A DNA stretch of 64,000 nt from Limnanthes douglasii subsp. nivea (lineage: Eukaryota > Streptophyta > Magnoliopsida > Brassicales > Limnanthaceae). Every line of letters starts with the position of its first letter. Within the stretch, counting starts at the first letter, position 1. The notes under the pieces were generated by a model. It was given only the letters and a program-made list of their open reading frames with translations, did not search any database and was not told where the DNA came from. Both the position numbers and the translations under genes were made by a program. Location: positions 157,791,195 to 157,855,194 of the forward strand of contig JAUPFV010000005.1 in assembly GCA_036936605.1 (NCBI GenBank). The letters run 5' to 3'. Shown piece after piece: positions 31,691-41,409 of this stretch.

Positions 31691-34220
31691 CATATATACA
31701 TATATTACACATTATAATAAATACATTTACGTTACTTTTATATTTTAATATAATAAAAAATATAACTTTCATTGTTGTTGTTTTATGGGACACTTACGTC
31801 ATGAGTCTAAAATTTGTTTCTATTTACCCAATCATACCACAACATATCTATTTTACAAATAGATTCAATCTATTTAAAAAACTCAATTACCATAAAAACA
31901 AAACAATTGTAGCCGCAAATCAAAATATTCTGCCCTAATTTCAAAATCAGTTTTTCCCCCTCAAACTCCATTTGTTATATTATCAAATTTATTAAGGGTA
32001 AAATTGTATTTAAAATTTAAATTTGGACTAATGGGTAAATAACACCATATTTTGATAGATATTGGTAAAACCTATTTGACGCTGGACTTATTGATAAATT
32101 GTATAAGTTTTTGTACCCAATCGATATAAACCCCTTTCATAAATATACTTTTTAAATAGATAACCATTGTAAATACTATATTATTTACCCAACCTAAAAA
32201 ACTAAAGATATTCACCGTTATATTAATTTTAATTTTGTATTTGAGTTTGAACAATTTTTTTATATATTAACAATAATTAATTGTTGTTATTTTTTTTAAA
32301 TTAAATATTGACCAATATTTGGATAGAAAAATAAACATAAATTAAATATTGATGAATTATTTTATGTTTAAATATAATTATTGTTTCCGATGATTTTTAA
32401 TAAGTCATTATTACAAATTATGAGTGTAAAAACTTTTTTAGTTTCTTTTTAACATTTTGTTAATACCAATTAAAATACCAACATCAAATGTCTAATTAAA
32501 CAATTCAATATATTACTTGAAATTAAATACGTCAAAGTAAATTAAAACCATAATTGTAACGCTAAAGAGCCAAAACAAAATATTGTTTGATGTTCACTTA
32601 GAAACATGAGTTTGTTTTCTGTTTTATTAATTTTGAATGCAAATTTTTTTCTAGCATCATAAAAAGCTCATATCCCTGCTTGTTTTCAGCATCAAATGTC
32701 TTGTGGGAGATAATTTTGGCATCCTATTTATAATATCTTTTTCATGCCTGTTGCTATGCTTTCAGCTACATCTTTGTTCTTTGTTAAAAGAGGAATGAGA
32801 AGAGTCGAGTTCAGTATCATTGAAACTGAACCTGCGCATTGTGTTGTTATATATATATATATATAACATTCATAGATGTTTGCTATGTATAAAAAAGAAA
32901 TATTTAAAAAAAAATATTATATGTTGGCCATGTAGAATAATGAAACATTAATAAAATTTTCATACTAATATCGTATCTTGGCTAAAATCAAACTAATAAA
33001 TTTTTCATAATAAATTTAGATGTTGGCTATGTATAAAAATAAAACAATAATATCTTTAGATGTTGGCTATGTATAAAAATAAAACAATAATATTTAGGAT
33101 ATGTTATATAGGTTCAATGATTAAAACTTGTGACGAGGGTTATTTATGGTGTTTTATGGTGTCTATATGGTTAACGGTCCACACACCAACCGGAAGCATA
33201 AGAGGAACCTATCCATCTACCGTAGAAAGTCTTTCAACCCCGAAAAGTTAGGCAGCTCCTATCTGTCAAGACGATTGTGGTCAAACTAAACCGCTGCTGG
33301 TTCAGATGAAACTGATCTAGTAATTGTTAGATACATTTATGGTATTTAAATTTGGATGTTCCCTATTTATAAAAGGATATTTTGTGGTGTTTAATAAAAG
33401 AATGAATATAATTGTTTTTTAAAATAGTTTGGTATGATATTAATACTTACAAATATATTGTATATTTTATTATATAAGTATAACTTTTTCTTATAAATAT
33501 ATAAAAATTTAACTTTATATTATTTGGGTTCAACTATCAAAAGCAAAAGCAAGATTAAAGAGTCCTCTTGTGTTTAAATAATATTTTTTGTTTTTGTTTT
33601 TTTAATTAAAATAAATCAAAATAGCAATCAACAAACGTGACAGCTCCACTTAAATTTCATAAACAAAATGTTTGGTGCAAAAGATGCATCCTAAAGAGAA
33701 CACTAGTCGTCGTTAAAATGCTCTTGGAGGACAGCAGAATGCTAATGATCTATTTAGATAATACGCTACGGTAGAAAGTCTTATAGATTTTGTCATGTTT
33801 GGCACCACTAAATGTTACTGATAATCTCAAAACAACATAATAATCTGATTGGGCGTTCTAAGATATAGCTTCTACATGTCGTATAGTATTCTTAGACAGT
33901 AATATGTTGGATTTACTTTTGAATTGATGGTTAGCCAAGAACACATAGTATCTTGGAATCAGTGGGATGACACTGCCTTTGAAATCCAATCACCTAATCA
34001 CACTTAGTCAGCAGAAATACATTGAGCATATCACGAGATGCTAAAATAATCCGCATGAAGTTGAACTATTGTTTACTTGAAACAAAACAACTAGTAAAAG
34101 AGGACCATCCATGCAACCGCAAGTTATCTCACTCCTCCGATCATAGCCATAACGCTTAATACGGCTACTGCGGTGAACCAATCTGCAAATAATATAATAT
34201 TTAATTTTGATTGACGTAGT
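31691..34220. other. AT-rich intergenic DNA
   Basis: No gene is supported over about 2.5 kb. It contains a 40-bp direct duplication (33017-33096), short AT microsatellites (for example near 32850) and a somewhat less AT-rich stretch at 33120-33330 with no recognisable coding content. Confidence 0.6.
33017..33096. repeat. 40-bp tandem duplication
   Basis: 'tagatgttggctatgtataa' followed by 'aaataaaacaataatat' occurs twice, 40 bp apart. Weaker copies of 'gatgtt(t/g)gctatgta' lie near 32875 and 32920. Confidence 0.85.
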
Positions 34221-34223
34221 AAA

Positions 34224-34262
34224 TCATTATATTATATTATATTATATTATATTATATTATAT
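34224..34262. repeat. TATTA pentanucleotide microsatellite
   Basis: About eight uninterrupted copies of 'attat/tatta'. Confidence 0.9.
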
Positions 34263-34502
34263 TTAATTTCCTGTTTGATATTATAAAATTATTTTAATTC
34301 CTATATTATATATATATACTTTTACCATTAGTTTTTAAGGTTATACTCATAATGTTTTTTAAATAAAAGTTCAATTATATCTAGATAAAAGAATATTCAT
34401 ATACAATTTCAAATATCAGTAATTTTTAACTGTGAAGCCTTATGCAGCCTATCTAATATATTTGTAGGGTGGATCATTGGGTTTAGTAAAGAATGTCTTA
34501 AA

Positions 34503-34615
34503 AAAGACATTCAATTGTAATAATTATATATTCAATATTCAATATTCAAGTGCAATGAAAAAGTACATTCAATTGTAATAATCATATATTCAATATTCAA
34601 TATTCAATATTGTTA
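34503..34615. repeat. Direct duplication of about 62 bp
   Basis: 'acattcaattgtaataat' followed by 'atatattcaatattcaata' occurs at about 34507 and again at about 34565, with small differences. Confidence 0.75.
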
Positions 34616-34751
34616 TATTTACATATAACAATAACGAATTCAAATATTAACTATTTATTAACATCATAGGTTGAAAGTGACAAACAATTTGATTTTAAGG
34701 GCTATTGATCCAGCAATGAGCATCTCAGACAATACCATCGTTTGGGTGGCG

Positions 34752-34861
34752 ATCCACATAGCTATAGCAATATCATAATTGGTGTTCAAATACAAAGGAA
34801 GTTTCCATCCACATAGCTATAGCAATATCATAATTGGTGTTCAAATACAAAGGAAGTTTCC
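34752..34861. repeat. Perfect 55-bp tandem duplication
   Basis: The 55-bp stretch beginning 'atccacatagctatagcaat' at 34752 is repeated without change at 34807. Confidence 0.95.
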
Positions 34862-34936
34862 ACCCATTTTATTTGTTTAAGTTGTGGTTTCCTATCTTAC
34901 AGGAGTAATAAATGTAATGCTATCAATTAGTCAATT

Positions 34937-35071
34937 TGAATAAAAAATTCCTTCCACGGAAAAACTGGCAATCTTTTTTGGAGAATAAAAAATTCCTTCC
35001 ACGGAAAAACTGGCAATCTTTTTTGGAGAATAAAAAATTCCTTTCACGGAAAAACTGGCAATCTTCGTTGG
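34937..35071. repeat. 45-bp tandem repeat, three units
   Basis: The unit contains 'aaaaaattccttccacgg' and 'aaaaactggcaatctt'. Units one and two are the same by eye; the third differs slightly. Because 45 is divisible by 3, both strands stay open and give repeating peptides, but nothing suggests they are translated. Confidence 0.9.
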
Positions 35072-35109
35072 ACCATGAACCGAAAAGTTTAATAAGTGAC
35101 TTCTCCTTT

Positions 35110-35119
35110 GTAATACTCC
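35110..35119. repeat. Foldback MITE-1 target-site duplication, left
   Basis: 'gtaatactcc' is repeated exactly at 35546-35555. Confidence 0.9.
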
Positions 35120-35545
35120 GGCTTTGAACAGTACACCGTCCTTCGACTATCACATTTGGTGGCAGATAGTCCTTTGATTTTCAAATGTCCGTTGACAGTT
35201 CATGGACTATCGCGTTTGGATAAAGTTAGTCCACCAGATCCTCTGAGCCATGAGAGGCTGCCATATGTCACCATAGTCCCTATATTTTTGTATCACCACT
35301 AGTCCTTTGAGTTTTGTTATCCGTAATATTCTGCATTTTGGGTTTGACCTAAACTAAAAGGACTAGTGGTGATACAAAAATCGGGGGACTATGGTGACAT
35401 GTGGCAGCCTCTCATGGATCAGAGGATCTGGTGGACTAAATTTATCCAAACGCGATAGTCTAGAGACTGTCAACGGACATTTGAAAGTCAATGGACTATC
35501 TGCCACCAAACGTGATAGTCGAGGGACGATGTACTGTTCAATGTC
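35120..35545. mobile_element. Foldback MITE-1 with long arms
   Basis: A 426-bp element whose two halves are inverted copies of each other. It starts 'ggctttgaacagtac' and ends 'gtactgttcaatgtc'. Arms of about 190 bp match at roughly 90% by eye, around a loop near 35330-35370. 'ggactatc'/'gatagtcc' words recur through both arms. The exact 10-bp duplication fits a MULE-like origin. It has no coding capacity. A related copy is at 59548-59898. A transcript through it would fold into a long hairpin. Confidence 0.9.
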
Positions 35546-35555
35546 GTAATACTCC
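35546..35555. repeat. Foldback MITE-1 target-site duplication, right
   Basis: 'gtaatactcc', the exact copy of 35110-35119. Confidence 0.9.
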
Positions 35556-35791
35556 TCTCACGTAACCTTTTTAAAAAAAACAAAATAAGATTTTCCATTG
35601 CTATGAAAACAATAGAATAAAAGTTTTAAGTTGGGATTCAATTGCACACGTAAGAAGACTATTTATTATACAAATAGGATTTAAACTTTAACTATATACT
35701 CGTTTTTTAAAGATTTTGGGAACTTCTACATTCAAAATCTTTGTCTTCTATAATTTTCTAAATTCCCGATAATTCTTTTATCATATTTAAA

Positions 35792-38375
35792 GACAATTCA
35801 AATTGTTTAACTCTAACAAAGATATGTAATATGCATTTAGATCAAACATTTGAGCTCACTACATTATCTTTGCAGATGATATTATTGTTTATATAAATAG
35901 CTTACCCTCTTCTATTGAGCTTTTAAGCAATTTTTTAGACAAATATCAAAGTTTTATGGGCAATCCATAAATAAAGAGAAAACAAAGAATATTACCTCAA
36001 AAAGCTTTATCAATGCAGAATAAATAGCCCGGAGAACAACACTGGTTTTAGCATTGAAAATCTTCCAACAAACTATCTTGGAATCACCCTCCACAACAAC
36101 AACAGAGCTCAGAATTATAGCTTATTAATGGATAAGATTAATGCTAAAATCATGGAATGAGACTTAAAATTTCTATATTAATGGTTATCCCTTACTATTG
36201 GATGCAGAACAGTGTTATTCCCAATTGTACCATTAAAAGATTGGAAAAGAAATTCAACAACTTTTTCTAGAGATCAAAGTTCAATGAAAACAACATCCAT
36301 TGGATTAATTGGGAGAAGCTTTGTTATGCTTTTGTGGAAGGTGGGTTGAATATCAGAAAGTTAAGTGATATTCAGAACACTTTTTCTCAAAACCTTTGGT
36401 TTACTTACGGAAAGAATAACAACTTATGGTCTAGGATGATGCATGATATTTATAATATAAGTATTCATCCATTGAAAAAAAAATTAAAAACTGGTTCACT
36501 AACCTGGAGATGCCTTGTAGGAATAAAAGCTTATGCAAAAAAAACATTAGATGGATTTCAGGCAGAGAAGACATAGACTTCTGGACAGAAAACTGGCACA
36601 ACTTTCCTCCAATCCTGGACCATAACCAATCTGATATTAACAACTGGTTTCTGGAAGCCAAAACAAACTCATTTTGGAAAAACATCAGATGGAATATTAA
36701 TTCTCTGAATGTTATCATCCTTGAGAGCATAATTCATCAAATCAATCAGTACAGAGTCAACTCAAGCATAGAGGATAAAATTATCTGGAAACTATATCAT
36801 GATCAAAACTTCAACATGAAATGCACATGGAACAACATTAAACTTCAAAAAAATACTTCGAGCTTCTACAAGAAAAATTGGTCTGCCATTACTCCCAGGA
36901 AGTTTTCTTTTCTGTTATGAAAACTGGTTCATAAGTTCATTCCCACAGATTCTATTATGCAAAAAAGACATCATCATATAGCATCAAAGTGCAGTTCTGT
37001 TCTAATAGTGAAAATATCAACCACTTATTTGTTAATTGTTCTTATGCTTGAAGTATTTGGAATCATTACAGTGATCTTTTCAACATCAGGGTTGAAAGAT
37101 ACATGACCTTGAACCATGTTGTTCACAACTGGTTCTGGTTTTCGACTCAAAAAGTTCATATCACTCATTCTTTACCTACAATTATTTGTTGGGTGATATG
37201 GAAAAGTCGAAATAATGCTAAAGATAAGGACTCTAGTCTCGCTTATTATATTTCGATAAGTATGATCAACAAAATCATTCTGGGAATTAACTCATCAAAT
37301 ATTTAATAAGCAAGCACTAGTCTAATGTTAAAGATGCATGTTCTTCGTTAGGCTGCCTTTCTATAAATTATCAAAGGCAAAAAAGAAATTTACATTAAGC
37401 GGGTTGCTCCTGAAAATGGCAGACTGAAGCTCAACATAGATGCCTCTTGCCTTAAAAATGGAGAGTTTTGTGGTGGGATGATTTTCAGAGACAGTAATGG
37501 AACTAATGTAAATGGCTCAAGCAAAACCTTCGGGAAACGTTCTACTCTGGTTGTTGAATCTAGAGCTCTGCTTGAAGGTTTACTGATCTGCAAGGAAAAC
37601 AACTAGGGGAATGTAGATATTGAATCTGACTGTTTAATATTAATCAACAACAAAAGGAAAGAATCCATGGTACCTTCATTCCGTAATCTCCATTTGCAGA
37701 AATCTGATTATACTTTCTATGACTTTAAAATTTATTTTTGAGAGTCCAGAACAGAGTTGCAGACTGGCTCACTAAATGGACATTGAAATGCAAAGAAAAT
37801 TTAAATTTCTCTCATTTCAATGCTCCAAATCAATTACTTACCATTGTTTTTTCTGGAAAGCTTGGGCTTAGGATATATAAAAGTTGATTTATAAGTTGGT
37901 AGCTGTTGTTTGGTTGCTTTTATGCAGATTTGGATCCAGCCAAAGAACTTGAGAAATGCGATCGTGAAAATCTCTGAAAAAAGTGGAGAAGTCCAATGGA
38001 TTTGTTCGGTAAGGAAACTTGAAGTGAATGGATTGTTGATCGCTGTAAATCAATTTGGGGCTAATTTTAGGGTTTCAATCTTTTTTGCGATGGAAATTGT
38101 TTTGAAGAAGCAGAAGATGGCTTGGTGAATTGAGAGTAAATGTTTTTATTAAGTTTTGCTATTGTTTCCCTCCTTTGAAGCTCTCTAGATAAGGAAGCTG
38201 AAATTACTGGTCTTATTTAAGATGGAATGAACTGGAGTCTGGAGGGAAGCGCAATCCCTGCGTCTTTTGTTTTTTAGCTAATTTGTTGTTTAGCTCGTAT
38301 GAACTGTATCGAGTTTCTAACTCCCTTCAATTTTTAATTTTTTAATTTAGTAATAAAAAATTAATTGCTTAAAAA
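35792..38375 (+). mobile_element. LINE-C: 5'-truncated plant L1-type LINE
   Basis: Only the last 2.6 kb of a LINE like LINE-A and LINE-B is present. It starts just before the RT active site and ends at an A-rich tail near 38375 ('gcttaaaaaa'). A 9-bp 'atatttaaa' at 35783-35791 and 38376-38384 could be the target duplication, but it is AT-rich and weak. 5' truncation is common when LINE reverse transcription stops early. Confidence 0.8.
35850..37890 (+). pseudogene. LINE-C ORF2 C-terminal half, broken
   Basis: IFADDIIVYINS at about 35868 is the RT active site. GGLNIRKLSDIQNTF at about 36340 and WISGREDIDFWTENW at about 36550 match the C-terminal region of LINE-B. A degraded Cys/His segment lies near 36990-37050. 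RNase H runs about 37395-37880, with D in NIDASC, E in VESRALLEGL and D in IESDCLIL; the last motif reads in a shifted frame. Several stops and frameshifts are present. Preservation is intermediate between LINE-A and LINE-B. Confidence 0.85.
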
Positions 38376-38645
38376 ATATTTAAAAAATTCATATTTCAAA
38401 AAGACTAGTATATGTCCGTTTTGGATATAAATCAACGTTGCTTACGGAAAAAGGATATTTAGCTATTTTTTAATTATCACATTTGGTTTTACTCCATCAT
38501 ATTTTATAAGATATATTATTTAAATATATACAGGTAAATGATATATATTAAATTATAAGTTTTTGTTTCATAAATAATTCATTTATATTATGAATTATGT
38601 TTTATAATAATTTGATTTTATTTATATAAAAAATTTATTTTTTTA

Positions 38646-38654
38646 GTTCTATCT
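38646..38654. repeat. Possible target-site duplication of the 38655-39328 element, left
   Basis: 'gttctatct' recurs at 39329-39337. Confidence 0.5.
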
Positions 38655-39328
38655 ATAATTGTCACGTGGCGGTCTGAAGCGAATCGAGGCGAGGCGAGAT
38701 CTCCTTAGAGTGGGACGTGGCGAAACCCTTAGTGTGGCGCTCGACGTGGCGGAGTGACGGCCATGGCGATGCACTAAGCCTTGTAGTTTTTTAACTAAAA
38801 AAATAAAACCCAAAACTAAATTTTTAAAAGATGAAGATGTTTTGAAATGAGTTGATATTGGAGATGTTGAGGTTGATAATGTTGACTACAATCTTTGGTC
38901 TAAGAATCCATCGTCTTCAGCAGTTCACATAAGAGATCGAATGCTTGTTAATGAAAACTCTAATATGGGATATAAATGGAGAACATGGTGGAGATGAGAG
39001 GTGTGAAGATGTTGTCTCGGACGATGACGTATTTTAGTCTATGTTTTTACTCTAATGTTTTAAGAATTATGTGATTGGATGTTTTATAATTGGATCTTTT
39101 AGTCTATATGTTTGTCATTTGACGTAGAGGCTCTAAAAATATGTAATTGGATGTTTAAGTTATTATTGTTAGTTTAAAAGTCTAAATAATACTAGTTAAA
39201 TTACAATTATGTGCTATAAAAATATTATTCAATTAAGGGATCGCTGCATGTCGTGCGGCCATCACCTCGCCGCTATGGTTTTTTTAACCATCTTCGTCAC
39301 ACACCGCTGCACGCCACTGATAAGTATG
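38655..39328. mobile_element. Probable short non-autonomous DNA transposon
   Basis: This 674-bp stretch has imperfect terminal inverted repeats: 'ataattgtcacgtggcg' on the left and, reversed, 'catacttatcagtggcg' on the right. A 9-bp flanking duplication suggests a MULE; if only 8 bp count, a hAT. Both ends are GC-rich (38660-38770 and 39240-39315) against AT-rich surroundings. The middle has 'VDIGDVEVDNVDYNLWSKNP' in a short frame (about 38850-38920) that could be a transposase scrap; I cannot place it. Confidence 0.5.
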
Positions 39329-39337
39329 GTTCTATCT
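39329..39337. repeat. Possible target-site duplication of the 38655-39328 element, right
   Basis: 'gttctatct', the copy of 38646-38654. Confidence 0.5.
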
Positions 39338-39340
39338 TTT

Positions 39341-39342
<2 letters not shown>

Positions 39343-39396
<54 letters not shown>

Positions 39397-39398
39397 TA
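39343..39398. repeat. TA microsatellite
   Basis: About 27 TA units with one 'tg' interruption. Confidence 0.95.
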
Positions 39399-40235
39399 AA
39401 AGTTTGAATTAATTTATTTTTATTTTTCAAAAATATTTTTTATATAAAAAATTGACTTTATTTATTTTTCTCTTTTAAATATTAAATTTAATTTCATTAC
39501 ATTTTATTTTTTTTAAATATAATATATTAAGACTTATTGTTAATTTATAAAAATATTAATTTTATTTTTACATTTGTTAACAAACACTAAACATAAAAAA
39601 GAAAATGATAAAAAATAGTAATTACGTGGTTTTGTTAAGTCACTCTCGATATATAATAGATATAATAGCTTTTTATTATATTTTTTAGTTAACATGTTAT
39701 CGAGAGTGACTTTAAGAACCTATTAACAAAGAAATAGATGTATTTAACAAATGATTTAACACACTAATTGAACATAAACATAGAATATATCTCACATTTA
39801 AATAAATCATAAAAAATAAAATTTACCAATATAACTTAATTATGATAAATTTCATTGCTAGTACAAGGTAATTGTCTATTTTGAATTTTTTTGGCAAAGA
39901 AAGATCTTTACCCAACTTACAACAAATTAAATAATTTTTTAACTATAATTTCAAGACCTCTTAAAGTTACCTAATTGACACGATGCGCTGGGAAAGACGA
40001 GCTTAATTGTAATATGGATCTTTTAATAATACTGTTAGAGATTCGTGACTGTACTGGTGATTTTAGTTGCATAACGGCAAGAAGCTAAGCGACATAAAAA
40101 GCTACAATAAGAGACGACGAATCATTTAACTATGAGAGAAAATCTATCGAGTGATTTTATATTAGATTGTTTTTGCTTTTCATTTTAAATGGACCATTTC
40201 AAATTCATAATATAAGTACTTTTCTCAAAAATATA
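39399..40235. other. AT-rich DNA before the MULE
   Basis: No gene is supported. It contains one clean small hairpin (39637-39712). Confidence 0.6.
39637..39712. repeat. Small perfect inverted repeat
   Basis: 'aagtcactctcgata' (39637-39651) pairs with 'tatcgagagtgactt' (39698-39712): 15 bp perfect with a 46-bp loop. It could be a tiny MITE. No convincing flanking duplication was found. Confidence 0.6.
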
Positions 40236-40244
40236 TTATTTAAA
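40236..40244. repeat. MULE target-site duplication, left
   Basis: 'ttatttaaa' recurs exactly at 48110-48118, directly outside the matching inverted repeats. Confidence 0.85.
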
Positions 40245-40345
40245 GGGTATGGCTATATATACCCAAAACTGGTTTAAGTTTACCCAAAAAATGCAGTTGA
40301 TTTTGGTTTGACTTTTTTATGACAAAAATACCCTCAGACATCCAT
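40245..40345. repeat. MULE left terminal inverted repeat
   Basis: It starts GGGTATGGC and pairs imperfectly with 48010-48109. Confidence 0.8.
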
Positions 40346-40674
40346 TTAATTACAGAACTGACATTAAGTAAAAAAAAACACTAAGTATATCCTAAATATA
40401 CCCAAATCACAAAATAACATATTTTACTATCTTTGCCCAAAAAAACACTTTGATTTAGTAGATCAAACCCATGTTACTACAATTTGGTGAAGTTCTTCAA
40501 AGTAGATCAAAGTGTTCTTGAATATTCAAAGTTGTCTCAAGAACATTCAAACTCACTTAAAAAAAAGATTAATTTTTTTCTAATAAAAACACGAAATCAA
40601 ACATTAATCAATCCGAACTAAGGTAAAAAAATGTTTTTTTTTTAATTTTTTTTGTTCCGGTGCGAAGGTGCTGT

Positions 40675-40816
40675 ACCATCGGTTTACAAGCCCAGAACCG
40701 ATGGTGTTGGGCCTCAGTACCATCGGTACTAAGGCCCAGCACCACCGGTTTTGGGCCTGTGCACCGGTGGTATTGGTGGTCATGTACCACCGGTTCAGAA
40801 CCCCTGAACCGGTGGT
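40675..40816. repeat. 22-bp-period array of alternating 9-bp inverted words
   Basis: Seven 9-mers occur at a 22-bp step, separated by 13-base spacers (one spacer is 14): ACCATCGGT, ACCGATGGT, ACCATCGGT, ACCACCGGT, ACCGGTGGT, ACCACCGGT, ACCGGTGGT. Neighbouring words are mostly reverse complements, so the array can form successive short hairpins. Several spacers contain GGCC or GGGCC. It is far more GC-rich than the rest of the MULE. A single related word lies in 'gcaccgatggtgc' at 47651-47663, in the other half of the same element. Open frames on both strands here follow from the repeat and are not genes. Confidence 0.85.
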
Positions 40817-40977
40817 TCAATGCCATAATTTGTTTTTCCTTTTTTTGTCCTCCAAATTTTTATTTCAACGTGTTTAAGTAAAAAAAATCTTTTTTATTTA
40901 GTTTCATTTTTTTAAAGAAATTGGTATTGCCTGAATGATACCAATGAATATACTCAAGATTTCACGCTCGAAAATGG

Positions 40978-40994
40978 AAATATAATAAAACTTT
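40978..40994. repeat. LINE-D target-site duplication, left
   Basis: 'aaatataataaaacttt' is repeated exactly at 46983-46999: 17 of 17 bases. Confidence 0.92.
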
Positions 40995-41409
40995 TTTTTC
41001 CCAATAAAGTTTTTTCCATATATATTAAAAAGAAGTTTTATAAGACTGCTAAAGACAGTCAAAGAGCACTAAGCTCATTGATTTACAGAACATGTAACTA
41101 ATTTACATTCTTTTTCTTATACATAAGCAGCATTTTCTTCTCTTAATCTTTCATCCTTCTCAACCATCTTCTTCCAAAGCAGCCCTTATCTTCTACAGCT
41201 CTCCACCCTTTACTTCTTTGCTGATAACCTGAAACCTGCAAACAAAGATAAAAACATGTAGTCAAGTCCTTCGACTTGCTTAACAATGTCAGATCATGTA
41301 ATGATATACCTTAAAACACATAGATCAAGTATTAAGTATAACGGAAGTTTCCCAAGCCCAAAATATCAGCCGTTAATATGCTAGATAACTCACAGAAGTT
41401 GTCTTGAGA

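Noticed and set aside
35783..38384. 'atatttaaa' as a sure target duplication of LINE-C
   Set aside because: Nine AT-only bases in AT-rich DNA; kept only as a possibility in the LINE-C entry.
40608..40881. Three overlapping open frames on both strands rich in His/Arg/Pro
   Set aside because: Produced by the 22-bp palindromic repeat; the repeating peptides mirror the DNA words.
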